Positions 23,148-32,012 are shown, counted from the first letter of the stretch. The stretch: 39,473 nt of DNA from Desulfurellaceae bacterium (GCA_021296095.1 JAGWBB010000041.1:1-39473), one strand, 5' to 3'. Numbers and translations are program-made. Notes: generated by a model not told the origin, from the letters alone.

Positions 23148-25061
23148 ATGCTCATCTCCAGCCTGTCCGTCCTGATTCTCATTGCCATCCTGTGGTCTCT
23201 GGGCTGGTACGCCAAACGCTGGGTGGCCACCGATACCGACTATCTTTTAGCCGGGCGTCAGGTCAGCCTCATTCCTTTTGCCGGCAGTGTGACCAGCATT
23301 ATCCCTGGTATCACGATCCAGTACGGATTCATGGGCTGGATCTGGGGGGCGAGTCTGCCCCTGGTCATCGGCTATTGTCTGTTCGGTATTTTTGCCAGTC
23401 CGTATGTGCGTCGGTCCGGCGCGTATACGCTGCCCGAATGGCTGGAGATGCGCTTCGATGCCCGAACCCGGCTGGTGGTGAGTATTGCGACCCTGGTTGG
23501 CGTGGCCGGCCTCGTCGCCATGAACATCGTCGCCATGGCGCTCATCATGACCGGCTTCCTGGGCGCCCCGCTGTGGCTGATGATCACGCTCGTGTTGGCC
23601 GGACACCTGGTCTTCATCCTCCTGGGCGGCCTGTGGGCCCTGACCCTGACCGATGTCGTGCAGGTGCTCCTGGGTTTTGTCATGCTGCCCGGTCTGGTCG
23701 GCTATTGCGCCTGGACCTTTGGCGGCTGGGAGATGATTCAGACCAGCTTTGTCTCGTCGGCCCCGCTCAGCCAGGGCACAGCCGGCACGTTTCCCGTGTG
23801 GCGGCTGAGCTATCCGAGCGTTTTTACGGTGTTTCTGGTCGTCGGCATGTTCATCCAATGGGGCGGAAACTATTACTGGCTGCGGGCCGCGTCGGCACGC
23901 TCGGAATCGGTCGCCCGTTGGCAGTATGTGATTGGGGGTATCGTCGTCGTTCTGGTCGTGCACGGCGCTTTAGGCATTCTCGGGCTGTATGCCGGCAGCG
24001 TCCACCGCGAGGAGTTTCTTGGCACGGCCGATCCGATGAGCGCGTACGGCATGCTGATGCGCAGTCTGCCGCCATGGGTCGCGCTGTTTGGGTTGGTGAC
24101 GGCCTTAGCGGCGACCATTTCAACCACCAGCAACGCCCATATGGGGATCACCGCCACGCTGGTGCGCGATCTCTACCAGCGCTTTCTCCATCCCCAGGCT
24201 ACCAGCGACCAGGTCTTGCGGATGAGCCGGATTCTGACCGTGGTGACTGGGGGGGGCATCTGGGCGCTGAGTTTTTACCCTGGCGGTCCGTATTTTCTGC
24301 TCGCCATCAGCTGTGCCCTGCTGGGACCGGCGGCACTGGTCTTTTTGCTCGGCCATCGGTGGTCGGGCCTGACTGCGACGGGCGCGTTCTGGGGAACCCT
24401 GCTGAGTATGATCAGCATGGCGATCTACGAGGGACTCCAGCTGACCGGCCTGATCAGCTGGTCAGCCCATACGGTGATTATTGGCACGGTGGTTGCCCTG
24501 CCCCTGATTATCGGGCTGTCTCTGTTCACCGCCACCACGCCCTCAGTCCGCAGCTCAGGACCATTGACCCTGCACGATGAGCATCGGCGCGTGCTGAGCC
24601 TGCTTGGCCAGGGCTATACCCAGATGGTCGAAATAACCGATTTTTTGACGCTTGATACCGCCCACGGCAACCGACTGATCGAGGAACTTATCGGAGCAGG
24701 TTTGGTCCAACGTCAGGCTGGGCAGGGACCTCATTTTTTTACCCTGGCTCTGACTGCTCGCGGCCGCCAGCAGCCGGGCACCGGCACCCCCGACGGTGAA
24801 ACCGACAGCGGAGCGACACAGGATCCCATCGGATTACAGGTTCTCGAACACATACAGGCAAGCCCCAGGACGCTGCGTGCCCTGGGCGCAAGCCTGGGCG
24901 TCCAGGCCTCAACCCTCGGGGCGGTCGTGAGTCGTCTCGACCGGCTCGGCTATTTGCACAACACCGGGATTTGGGAACGGCGCATCTCCCTGTCTCAGAA
25001 AGGTCAGACCGTGCTGGCCGCGTCCCGCGCTGAGCAAACACCAGCAATACGCCCCCAATAA
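23148..25061 (+). CDS. SSS-family Na+/solute symporter fused to two winged-helix-like domains
   Basis: Residues 1-465 form a sodium:solute symporter with about 12-13 membrane segments: a short N-terminal helix, TDYLLAGRQVSLIPFAGSVTSIIPGITIQYG (Na+ site region), TLPEWLEMRFDARTR, and ATISTTSNAHMGITATLVRDLYQ. After that come about 170 soluble residues. Residues 475-540 (HRRVLSLLGQGYTQMVEITDFLTLDTAHGNRLIEELIGAGLV...LTARG) and 560-625 (GLQVLEHIQASPRTLRALGASLGVQASTLGAVVSRLDRLGYL...LSQKGQTVL) both fit the helix-turn-helix/wing pattern of MarR-like domains. The fusion is unusual. Start ATG 23148 has no clear SD and depends on coupling to the preceding gene (12 nt). Transport substrate is unknown. Confidence 0.87.
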   Translation: MLISSLSVLILIAILWSLGWYAKRWVATDTDYLLAGRQVSLIPFAGSVTSIIPGITIQYGFMGWIWGASLPLVIGYCLFGIFASPYVRRSGAYTLPEWLEMRFDARTRLVVSIATLVGVAGLVAMNIVAMALIMTGFLGAPLWLMITLVLAGHLVFILLGGLWALTLTDVVQVLLGFVMLPGLVGYCAWTFGGWEMIQTSFVSSAPLSQGTAGTFPVWRLSYPSVFTVFLVVGMFIQWGGNYYWLRAASARSESVARWQYVIGGIVVVLVVHGALGILGLYAGSVHREEFLGTADPMSAYGMLMRSLPPWVALFGLVTALAATISTTSNAHMGITATLVRDLYQRFLHPQATSDQVLRMSRILTVVTGGGIWALSFYPGGPYFLLAISCALLGPAALVFLLGHRWSGLTATGAFWGTLLSMISMAIYEGLQLTGLISWSAHTVIIGTVVALPLIIGLSLFTATTPSVRSSGPLTLHDEHRRVLSLLGQGYTQMVEITDFLTLDTAHGNRLIEELIGAGLVQRQAGQGPHFFTLALTARGRQQPGTGTPDGETDSGATQDPIGLQVLEHIQASPRTLRALGASLGVQASTLGAVVSRLDRLGYLHNTGIWERRISLSQKGQTVLAASRAEQTPAIRPQ

Positions 25062-25084
25062 GCAACCCACAGAACGGAGGAACA

Positions 25085-25963
25085 ATGCGATACGGTTTAC
25101 ACTTGGCTAACGGCGTGTCGGTCACCGATCCGGCCGTGCTCAAAGATGTCTGCCAGCTGGCCGAAGAGCTGGGCTATGAGTCGATCCTGATCGGCGACCA
25201 CGTCCTGCCGCCGCGCAAGATCAACTCCAAGTTTCCGCTGCCGGTCGAGGACCCCCAGATCCACAGGTATCAGGACCAGCACTGGCCGGACTGCTTTGCC
25301 ATGCTGGGCTTCATGGCCTCCATCACCTCCAGCGTCCGGCTCGGAACCAGCGTCTTTATCGTTCCCTATCGGCATCCTGCGGTCACGGCCAAGATGATCG
25401 CCACGCTCGACAAGCTGTCCAACGGGCGCATTATTGCCGGCATCGGCAGCGGCTGGATCGAAGAGGAGTTCAATTTTCTGAACGCCCCGTTTGCCGAGCG
25501 GGGACGCATGACCGACGAATACATCGAGGTCATGAAAGCCCTGTGGACGGACGCCCATCCGCGTATCGAGGGCCGTTTCGTGACCATTGACCGGGACGTG
25601 AACTTTGGCCCCTACCCGGTCCACAAGCCTCACCCGCCGATCTGGGTCGGCGGCAACACCACGGCCGCCCTGCGCCGCGTCGTGCGCTGCGCCGACGGCT
25701 GGCAACCGGCCGGCCTGATGCCGGACGTTATCGGCCAGAAGCTCGACCAGCTGCGCTCGCTGATGGCCGAGGCGGGACGCGATTTCAGCCAGCTCGAAAT
25801 CACCTGCATGGTCGGCACGGACGCGACCGAGGCGGTGGCCGATGTCTTCGACAAGCTGGGCGCCCACGTCCTGTACGGTCTGGTGTCAGCGACCGACGAA
25901 GAAACGCCTCAGCTGTTTGCCGAGATCAGGCGCTACGCCGAAACCATGTCGCAGCGCGGCTAA
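25085..25963 (+). CDS. LLM-class F420-dependent oxidoreductase-like protein
   Basis: The 292-residue enzyme is a luciferase-like TIM barrel: MRYGLHLANGVSVTD, LAEELGYESILIGDHVLPP, VRLGTSVFIVPYRHPAVTAKMIATLDKLSNGRIIAGIGSGWIEEEF, and KPHPPIWVGGNTTAALRRVVRCADGWQP. This pattern matches the TIGR03619-like F420 group in layout. ATG 25085 follows GGAGG by 4 nt. It lies 23 nt after the symporter and 27 nt before the VOC gene, so the trio may be one unit. Cofactor (FMN or F420) is not decided by sequence alone. Confidence 0.92.
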   Translation: MRYGLHLANGVSVTDPAVLKDVCQLAEELGYESILIGDHVLPPRKINSKFPLPVEDPQIHRYQDQHWPDCFAMLGFMASITSSVRLGTSVFIVPYRHPAVTAKMIATLDKLSNGRIIAGIGSGWIEEEFNFLNAPFAERGRMTDEYIEVMKALWTDAHPRIEGRFVTIDRDVNFGPYPVHKPHPPIWVGGNTTAALRRVVRCADGWQPAGLMPDVIGQKLDQLRSLMAEAGRDFSQLEITCMVGTDATEAVADVFDKLGAHVLYGLVSATDEETPQLFAEIRRYAETMSQRG

Positions 25964-25990
25964 ACAAACTAGCAATAGGAGGTCGCCCCA

Positions 25991-26389
25991 ATGACCATCG
26001 AGCTCAACCACCTGATCGTTCCCGCCCATGATAAGGAAGAATCCGTGCGCTTCTACGAGCGCATATTCGGGTTCAAGTACGAAGGCCCGATGGGCCACTT
26101 CGCACCCATCAAGCTCCCCAGTCAGTCCCTGACGCTGGACTTCGACAATCGCGAATCTTTCCAGCCCGCGCACTACGCCTTCAAAGTGAGCGAGGCCGAG
26201 TTTGACGAGATCTTTGGGCGTATCGTGAACGCTGACCTGGTCTATGGCAGCGAGCCGTGGACGCTCGACGACATGCAGCTCAACCACTGGAACGGCGGGC
26301 GCGGGGTCTATTTCCGGGACCCGAATGGCCATATCCTCGAACTCTTGACCCGCGACTATACGGCCGAGCAGATGAACAGGTCGGATTAG
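25991..26389 (+). CDS. VOC-superfamily (glyoxalase/dioxygenase fold) protein
   Basis: The 132-residue product is a vicinal-oxygen-chelate fold with paired beta-alpha-beta-beta-beta units. Likely metal ligands are His7 (LNHLIVP), His61 (QPAHYAFKV) and Glu117 (NGHILELLT). Members include glyoxalases, extradiol dioxygenases and resistance proteins; the fold with a ring-cleavage-like HHE set is compatible with an oxidoreductive or isomerising role. ATG 25991 follows AGGAGG by 9 nt. It is the last gene of the LLM trio and ends at the heptamer repeats. Confidence 0.9.
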   Translation: MTIELNHLIVPAHDKEESVRFYERIFGFKYEGPMGHFAPIKLPSQSLTLDFDNRESFQPAHYAFKVSEAEFDEIFGRIVNADLVYGSEPWTLDDMQLNHWNGGRGVYFRDPNGHILELLTRDYTAEQMNRSD

Positions 26390-26433
26390 CGAAGCGTCAT
26401 CCGACATTGAACAAAGACGAAGGCAAGGCACAT

Positions 26434-26515
26434 GGCAAAACGCAAATGGCAAAAATGGACAACCGCTAGCGTGTCTGCCGTTTTGACTTTTGCCCTTTGC
26501 CCTTTGACCTTTGCC
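26434..26515. repeat. opposed heptamer repeat clusters in a convergent gap
   Basis: At 26434-26454 three heptamers (GGCAAAA, CGCAAAT, GGCAAAA) run in one direction. At 26481-26515 five tandem heptamers (TTTTGAC, TTTTGCC, CTTTGCC, CTTTGAC, CTTTGCC; consensus YTTTGMC) are their inverse. The pair could fold into an AT-rich hairpin between two convergent genes. The second cluster encodes the odd Lys/Gln/Arg-rich end of the minus-strand amidohydrolase, suggesting repeat invasion of the gene end. Confidence 0.7.
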
Positions 26516-28196
26516 GCCGGCCGGCTCGCAACACCTGGCCCGGCAGCTGGCCACAGTCCCGGCCGTCGGCCACGATCGGCACGCCGTTGACCAGCACCGA
26601 CTGGATGCCTTCGGCGTACTGGACAAAGCGGCCCTCCCCGCCCGGCAGATCTTCGAGCAGTTGTTTCTCCCCCGCCCCGACCGTGCGTGGGTCGAACACC
26701 ACCAGGTCGGCAGCCTTGCCACGGGCAATCGTGCCCCGCTCGTGTAGGCCGAAGAAGCGCGCCGGCTCGGACGTGATGCGCTGCACCGCGCGCTCCCAGC
26801 TCATGGTCTGCCGCTCGCGCACCCAGGTGCCCAACAAATAGGTCGGATAGCCGGTGTTACACAGCATATCGACATGCGCCCCGGCGTCGGACAGGCCGAT
26901 CATCACCCGTGAATCGGTCACCACTTCTTGCAGCAGCGGAGGATCGAAATTCAGGGCGGCCATGGAAAAGCTGGTACCCAGCTTGTCGGCCAGGGCACAG
27001 TCAAAAAAGGTATCCAGGGGATCTTTGCCCTGGCGCTGGCTCAGCTCGGCAATCGTCTTGCCCAGCCAGTCGTGGTGCTCGGGGTTTTCAACGATACACA
27101 CCTGAATATGCTGCCACTGGCCGCTGAACGCCTTGGGGCTGGTGGTGTAGGCTTGACGAAAAGCCGCCCGGAAGGCCGGATCGGCATAAATTGTGGCCTG
27201 CTCTTCGGCCGAACGGTTGAACAGCTGGTGACACACCTCGTACGGCCCCAGAATAAACGGGTTACGCAGGTTGAACTGGAGTTCGGTCGGCTGACAGCTG
27301 GCCTGAGGAATCGCCCCGCGCCGAATCAGGGCGGCGGTCTTGTCCAGCAGCTCACGGTGAGCGGTGGGCTGATCGTTGCGGGTCTGGACCGACAGCCAGG
27401 TGACTGGGCGCTGGCTTTCGGTCAGCAGAAAGTCAACCATATCCAGCTGTTCCTGGGGAATGATGGACGAACCGGCTCCGCCCAGATTGACCTCAATCGC
27501 CCCATAGCCGAGGTCGCGCAGGACGTGGGCATAGCTGGCCAGCTCGTCACGGCTGGCCAGTCGGCAGGCCAGCGGACGGCCCTTGTAGCCGACGTGCTGG
27601 GTGGCCAGGGTGGTCGAGAAGCCGAGCGCCCCGGCCTGCATGCCCTCGCCCAGCAGTGCGCTGATCTGGGCCGTTTCGTCAGGGGTGGCCGCCCGCTCCT
27701 GGGCGTGTTCGCCGATCACATACGAGCGCAGCGGCGTCAGGGCCATGAGAAAGCCCATATTGATCCCGATCCCATTCCGGGTCGGCACCCGCATGTATTC
27801 GGCGAAACTCTCCCAGCCCCAGCCAACGCCCTTGGACAGCACGTCGTAGGACATGCCCTCGACGTTGACCAGATCCCAGGCCAGGGCCTCGTGCTGCTGC
27901 GGCCGGCACGGGGCAAGGCCAACGCCGCAGTTGCCCATCACCACACTGGTCACACCGTGCCAGGCCGAACAGCTGATCTGGGGGTCCCAACAGATCTGGG
28001 CGTCGTAGTGGGTGTGAGGGTCGATAAAGCCGGGAGCGACCATCAGCCCGTCGGCGTCAATGGTCTGGGCTGCTCCGTCGAGATGGTCTCCAAGCTCCAC
28101 AATCCGACCGTCCGTAACGGCGACATCGGCCCGGAACTGCTGAGCGCCGGTGCCGTCAATCACCGTACCGTTTTGAATCACGAGGTCATATGCCAT
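26466..28196 (-). CDS. D-aminoacylase / N-acyl-D-amino-acid deacylase family amidohydrolase
   Basis: The 576-residue protein is of the amidohydrolase superfamily, N-acyl-D-amino-acid deacylase type. It has [18 protein letters not shown] with metal ligands His61 and His63, [36 protein letters not shown] (catalytic Asp and metal region), and [22 protein letters not shown] near the end. It acts on cyclic or N-acyl amide bonds, likely a D-amino acid or hydantoin-like substrate. Start ATG 28194-28196 follows GGAGG by 5 nt. The last about 15 residues ([14 protein letters not shown]) derive from heptamer repeats. It is transcribed away from an LLM oxidoreductase gene. Confidence 0.92.
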   Translation of the reverse strand: MAYDLVIQNGTVIDGTGAQQFRADVAVTDGRIVELGDHLDGAAQTIDADGLMVAPGFIDPHTHYDAQICWDPQISCSAWHGVTSVVMGNCGVGLAPCRPQQHEALAWDLVNVEGMSYDVLSKGVGWGWESFAEYMRVPTRNGIGINMGFLMALTPLRSYVIGEHAQERAATPDETAQISALLGEGMQAGALGFSTTLATQHVGYKGRPLACRLASRDELASYAHVLRDLGYGAIEVNLGGAGSSIIPQEQLDMVDFLLTESQRPVTWLSVQTRNDQPTAHRELLDKTAALIRRGAIPQASCQPTELQFNLRNPFILGPYEVCHQLFNRSAEEQATIYADPAFRAAFRQAYTTSPKAFSGQWQHIQVCIVENPEHHDWLGKTIAELSQRQGKDPLDTFFDCALADKLGTSFSMAALNFDPPLLQEVVTDSRVMIGLSDAGAHVDMLCNTGYPTYLLGTWVRERQTMSWERAVQRITSEPARFFGLHERGTIARGKAADLVVFDPRTVGAGEKQLLEDLPGGEGRFVQYAEGIQSVLVNGVPIVADGRDCGQLPGQVLRAGRRQRSKGKGQKSKRQTR

Positions 28197-28228
28197 GGCT
28201 GCCTCCGTATTGTGTCCGCGTCTCCTAT

Positions 28229-28258
28229 GCAATAGAGAACACCGGACCGCATTGTCAA
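28229..28258 (-). promoter_or_regulatory. candidate promoter for the D-aminoacylase-type gene
   Basis: On the minus strand a perfect TTGACA -35 (28258-28253) is followed after 18 nt by TATTGC (28234-28229), 33 nt upstream of the ATG at 28196. The -35 is strong and the -10 weak. Confidence 0.5.
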
Positions 28259-28278
28259 GGAAAAACGGGGGATGTGCG

Positions 28279-28301
28279 GGGGCGGGTTTGAAACCCGCCC
28301 C
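28279..28301. repeat. GC-rich palindrome, REP-like
   Basis: GGGGCGGGTTT (28279-28289) and AAACCCGCCCC (28291-28301) form a perfect 11-bp inverted repeat with a single-base loop, in the 181-nt divergent gap. Such palindromes are commonly dispersed in bacterial genomes as REP elements. Only one copy is in this window. Confidence 0.6.
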
Positions 28302-28377
28302 TCCGTTGAGACCGGGCCGCGGGATGTGCTATGGCAGCGGTCACACCACACGCGCAGACACAGGGAGGGCAGCAACC

Positions 28378-29250
28378 ATGAAGTTTGGCATCCATTTCTC
28401 GCTGGGCGTCGGCATGCGGCCGAGCGCGGCCGATTATATCCGCATTGCCCAGAGGGCTGAGGAACTCGGCTATCACTCGGCCTGGCTGGGCGATCATATT
28501 GTTATTCCGGAAAAGATCGAATCGGCCTACCCGTATACCCCGGACGGCTCGGCCAGCTTTCCCCGCCGCCTGCCGTTTCCCGACCCCTTCGTGCTGTTGG
28601 CCGGCATTGCCGCCAGTACGCAGACCATTCAGATCGGCACCAGTGTGATTGTGGTCCCCTACCGCAACCCGCTGCACGTCGCCAAAGCCGTGGCGACCCT
28701 CGACATGGTCGCCAACGGCCGCTTTCAGTTCGGGGTCGGGGTGGGCTGGCTGGCCGAAGAATTCGAGGCCCTGGGAGAGACCTTCTCCGAGCGCGGCAGC
28801 CGCACCCGCGAATACCTGCGGCTGATGAAAGCCATCTGGACCGACGAGGCGGCCAGCTTCGAGGGCCGGTATTTCTCCTTTCCCGACCTGTACGCCCAGC
28901 CGCTGCCGGTCCAGAAACCGCACCCGCCAATAATTTTTGGCGGCGAAAGCCTGCCCGCCCTCAAACGCGTGGCCGACCTGGGCGAGGGCTGGCAGCCGGG
29001 TCCGATTCCGCTTGACGCGCTGCGAGAGCGGACCGAGCGGCTCAGAGCCCTGATGGCCGAACGCGGCCGGGATTTTTCTCAACTGGCCTTCTCGATGATG
29101 GCCGATGGCCGGGATTTGAAGGACAATCCGGACAGGCTGTCACAGCTGGAAGAGATCGGCGTTCAGGAACTGGTCTTGTCCATGGCCGATGTGGATACGG
29201 AAAAAACCCTGGCCAGGCTGGAAGACAACGCCCGGGCCTTCCTGTCCTAG
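28378..29250 (+). CDS. LLM-class F420-dependent oxidoreductase-like protein
   Basis: The 290-residue luciferase-like protein begins MKFGIHFSLGVGMRPSAADYIRIAQRAEELGYHSAWLGDHIVIP and has IQIGTSVIVVPYRNPLHVAKAVATLDMVANGRFQFGVGVGWLAEEFEALG and KPHPPIIFGGESLPALKRVADLGEGWQPG, all typical of the F420-type LLM group. ATG 28378 is chosen, since an SD (GGGAGG) lies 9 nt upstream and the family starts there; an upstream reading from 28195 crosses the palindrome. Compared with the 25085 enzyme it is similar in layout but not near-identical. Substrate unknown. Confidence 0.92.
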   Translation: MKFGIHFSLGVGMRPSAADYIRIAQRAEELGYHSAWLGDHIVIPEKIESAYPYTPDGSASFPRRLPFPDPFVLLAGIAASTQTIQIGTSVIVVPYRNPLHVAKAVATLDMVANGRFQFGVGVGWLAEEFEALGETFSERGSRTREYLRLMKAIWTDEAASFEGRYFSFPDLYAQPLPVQKPHPPIIFGGESLPALKRVADLGEGWQPGPIPLDALRERTERLRALMAERGRDFSQLAFSMMADGRDLKDNPDRLSQLEEIGVQELVLSMADVDTEKTLARLEDNARAFLS

Positions 29251-29286
29251 GCTGTTTCACGATTCCGTAGAGCCGTCCGGCCCCTG

Positions 29287-29363
29287 CCGTCATTCCGGCG
29301 CAAGCCGGAATCCAGGCTCCCAGACCCCGGCCTCTGGATGCCGGATCACGTCCGGCATGACGG
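29287..29363. repeat. REP/MITE-like palindromic element
   Basis: CCGTCATTCCGG at the left end and CCGGCATGACGG at the right end are inverted repeats matching at 11 of 12 positions. Internal ATCCAG and CTGGAT also pair, giving a nested hairpin of about 77 nt. It fills the convergent gap between the LLM gene and the helicase and may terminate both. It resembles widespread short dispersed repeats that begin CGTCATTCC. Confidence 0.7.
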
Positions 29364-29382
29364 GAGCGTCGCGGCGACCGGT

Positions 29383-30612
29383 CTACCAGCGTTTCTGGCC
29401 GCGCGGGGCAAAGTGCCGAATCGCGCCGGTGGCCAGCCGCGCCGCCCGCGACGCCTGGGGCTGGGTATACTGACGCACGGTCAGCGGACCCGGCTCAAAG
29501 CCGCGCACCATCTTGCGCGGGATTGCGGCGTCGAGGCTGCGCTCGATAGCCCGGACATAGCTCAGCTCGTCCAGGCAGGCCAGCGAGATGGCGTCGCCCT
29601 GGGCCTCGGCGCGGGCGGTCCGCCCGATCCGGTGGATGTAGTCGTCGGCGACCTGCGGCACATCGAAGTTGATGACGTGCGAAATGCCCTGCACGTCCAG
29701 ACCGCGGGCCGCCACATCGGTAGCCACCAGCACGTCAATCTGCCCGGTCCGAAAGCCGTCCAGGGCGCGCGTCCGCAGCCGCTGGCTCTTGTCCCCGTGC
29801 AGGGCTTCAACCTGACGGCCGGTCTGGCTCAGCCGGCGGGCCAGCCAGTCGGCCCGGCTCTTGGTCCGGGTAAAGACCAGCACGTGCCGTAGCTGTCCCC
29901 GCTGCAGCAGATAGTGGAGCAGGCGGCCCTTCTGTTCGGCCTCGACCAGATACAGCACCTGGCGCACGCTCGAAACCGGCGTGGCTCTGGGTCCGACATC
30001 AATCACAACCGGAGACTGCATGACATCGTGGGCCAGGCGCTCGATCTCAGCCGGCATGGTGGCCGAGAACAGCAGGGTCTGGCGTTCAGGTGGCAGGGCG
30101 TTCAGGATACGCCGCACATCGGGCAAGAACCCCATGTCGAGCATCCGGTCGGCCTCGTCGAGCACGACCGCGCTCAGGGCGTGGAAGCTCAGGTTGCCCC
30201 GCTGCATGTGGTCGAGCAGCCGGCCAGGGGTGGCGATCAACAGGTCTACGCCGCGCTCCAGCTGTTCGATCTGGGGGCCGAGTCCCACCCCACCGAACAC
30301 CACCGTCGAGCGTAGCTGGAGGTATTTGCCATATTTGAGGGCGCTCTTGCCGAGCTGAGCGGCCAGCTCGCGGGTCGGGCTGAGGACCAGCGCCCGTAAG
30401 CGGGGACCTGTGGCATAGGCCAGCTCGTGCAGGATGGGCAGCAGAAAACCGGCGGTTTTTCCGGTCCCGGTTTGCGCGCAGGCGAGCAAGTCTTTACCGT
30501 CCAGCACGACCGGGATAGCCTCACTCTGGACTGGCGTGGGGACCGTATAGTGAACGTCATCGAGGGCACGGAGCAATTCGGATCTGAGTCCGAGTTCGGG
30601 AAATGTCGTCAA
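29383..30612 (-). CDS. DEAD-box ATP-dependent RNA helicase (RhlE-like)
   Basis: The 409-residue protein has all helicase core motifs: Q-motif (PTPVQSEAIP), motif I AQTGTGKT (46-53), Ia PTRELA, Ib TPGR, II DEAD (152-155), III SAT, then VFTRTKSRADWLARRL, DVAARGLDVQGISHVINFD and HRIGRTARAEAQGD in the second lobe. The tail is short and basic (ASRAARLATGAIRHFAPRGQKRW), as in the RhlE group. Such enzymes remodel RNA in ribosome assembly and decay. The start is TTG at 30610-30612, with AAGGAG 8 nt upstream. No in-frame ATG lies nearby. Confidence 0.95.
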   Translation of the reverse strand: MTTFPELGLRSELLRALDDVHYTVPTPVQSEAIPVVLDGKDLLACAQTGTGKTAGFLLPILHELAYATGPRLRALVLSPTRELAAQLGKSALKYGKYLQLRSTVVFGGVGLGPQIEQLERGVDLLIATPGRLLDHMQRGNLSFHALSAVVLDEADRMLDMGFLPDVRRILNALPPERQTLLFSATMPAEIERLAHDVMQSPVVIDVGPRATPVSSVRQVLYLVEAEQKGRLLHYLLQRGQLRHVLVFTRTKSRADWLARRLSQTGRQVEALHGDKSQRLRTRALDGFRTGQIDVLVATDVAARGLDVQGISHVINFDVPQVADDYIHRIGRTARAEAQGDAISLACLDELSYVRAIERSLDAAIPRKMVRGFEPGPLTVRQYTQPQASRAARLATGAIRHFAPRGQKRW

Positions 30613-30642
30613 ACACGTTTCTCCTTTGGACCCTTATCTTAG

Positions 30643-30658
30643 CTGACCGGCCGGTCAG
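30643..30658. promoter_or_regulatory. 16-bp perfect palindrome, operator-like
   Basis: CTGACCGGCCGGTCAG is a perfect 16-bp palindrome in the 149-nt divergent gap between the helicase and the amidohydrolase, 31 nt from the helicase start and 45 nt upstream of the plus-strand -35. Its form recalls TetR-type operators. No regulator gene is adjacent. Confidence 0.5.
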
Positions 30659-30702
30659 ACGCCAGTCGCACGGAGTTGCCGGTATCAGGGCCGGCGACTC
30701 TC

Positions 30703-30732
30703 TTGACTTGATACGGTTGGGACGACCATAGT
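30703..30732 (+). promoter_or_regulatory. candidate promoter for the amidohydrolase at 30762
   Basis: TTGACT (30703-30708) and CATAGT (30727-30732) are 18 nt apart, 29 nt upstream of the ATG. The -35 has five consensus matches and the -10 four. Confidence 0.5.
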
Positions 30733-30761
30733 GGCCCGTGTTCCGGCACAGGAGGAGCAGC

Positions 30762-31949
30762 ATGTACCAGGGCTACAAATTCATTGACAGCGATTCGCAC
30801 ATCCTCGAACCGGCCGACATGTTTGAGCGCTATCTTGAGGCGCCGTTTCGTTCCGAAATGCCGCACGCGTGGGTCGATTATCAGGGCCAGCCGCTCGGCT
30901 TTGGTATTTCGGTGACCATTCCGGCGACCGACAGCGACCAAGACTATGTCATGCCGTTTGGCCGCGACCCCATGCCCGACGGCGAGCTGACCCTGGGCGA
31001 CGCGGGCACACGCATTGTCATGCCCGAGCACAACGACGCCTATGCCGGCTTTGCCCGCAGAGGCTTTCCGCCTGAGCTGTACAAGCTGGCCCTGGAGCGC
31101 ACCGGCATTGATTATATGGTCGTCTATCCGACCGTCGGCCTGTACGTGACTGCGGTTCCTCAGCTCAAAGCGGACACTGCCGCAGCCTACCGCCGGGCCT
31201 ACAACAACTGGCTGCACGATTTCTGCACCGAGGCCGGCGGCCGGGTCGTTGGCGCGGCGTCCATCGACCTGCGCGACCCCGACGAAGCGATCCGAGAGGT
31301 GCGGCGCTGCGTCAAAGACTTTGGCTTCAAGGCGGTCCATATCAACCCCACCCCGGTCGGCGAATACCGGATGTACGACGCCGTGTATGACCGGCTGTGG
31401 AGTACCCTGGAGGACCTCGACGTGCCGCTGGCCATCCATGTCGGGGCGGGCAATGCCGCGGACGAGATGCTGTACTACTACCTGCCCCGGCTGCGCTCCA
31501 TCCAGGGCACAATGGCCTTTACCATGGGCAATATGATTGCCAGCGCGGCGCTGATCATGGGCGGGGTGCTCGAACGCCATCCAAAGTTGCGCGTGGTGCA
31601 CCTGGAATCCGGGGCGGGCTGGGTCGCGTTTTGGATCGACCGCATGGACGCCGGCGTGCAGGGCGGTTTCCGTGACCTGGAAAATCCGGGTCTCAAGCTG
31701 CACCCCATCGACTACTTCCAGCGCCAGTGTTACATCGCGGCCGACCAGGATGACCCCGGCATCAAGCAGGTCATTGAGGTGATGGGCGACGACAATATCG
31801 TGACCGCGACCGACTTTGGTCATCCCGAGGGACGAAAATATGCCGGCGCAGCCGAGGAACTGCTCGGCCTGCCGGGGGTGTCCGAAGACAGCAAGCGCAA
31901 GATCATGTGGGATAACGCCCTGCGGCTGTATCCGCTCGAAGCGGCCTGA
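30762..31949 (+). CDS. amidohydrolase-2 family protein
   Basis: The 395-residue metal-dependent hydrolase/decarboxylase begins with YKFIDSDSHILEPADMFERYLEAPFR, where DSDSH carries the first metal ligands. It then has HVGAGNAADEMLYYYLPRL, VVHLESGAGWVAFWIDRMD, HPIDYFQRQCYIAADQD and the terminal ATDFGHPEG with the metal Asp. ATG 30762 follows AGGAGG by 5 nt. It shares architecture with the gene at 15853 but the two are clearly separate paralogues. A single-gene unit, it ends 63 nt from the convergent LLM gene. Substrate unknown. Confidence 0.92.
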   Translation: MYQGYKFIDSDSHILEPADMFERYLEAPFRSEMPHAWVDYQGQPLGFGISVTIPATDSDQDYVMPFGRDPMPDGELTLGDAGTRIVMPEHNDAYAGFARRGFPPELYKLALERTGIDYMVVYPTVGLYVTAVPQLKADTAAAYRRAYNNWLHDFCTEAGGRVVGAASIDLRDPDEAIREVRRCVKDFGFKAVHINPTPVGEYRMYDAVYDRLWSTLEDLDVPLAIHVGAGNAADEMLYYYLPRLRSIQGTMAFTMGNMIASAALIMGGVLERHPKLRVVHLESGAGWVAFWIDRMDAGVQGGFRDLENPGLKLHPIDYFQRQCYIAADQDDPGIKQVIEVMGDDNIVTATDFGHPEGRKYAGAAEELLGLPGVSEDSKRKIMWDNALRLYPLEAA

Positions 31950-31967
31950 ACGGGGTCTCCGAGATAA

Positions 31968-31987
31968 GAGGAGAAGGATCTCTCCTC
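31968..31987. terminator. hairpin between convergent genes
   Basis: GAGGAGA (31968-31974) pairs perfectly with TCTCCTC (31981-31987) across a 6-nt loop, in the 63-nt gap between the convergent amidohydrolase and LLM genes. A T run is not present, so bidirectional termination is only possible, not established. Confidence 0.4.
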
Positions 31988-32012
31988 GACCTCACCATCA
32001 AAACCACCCGGC

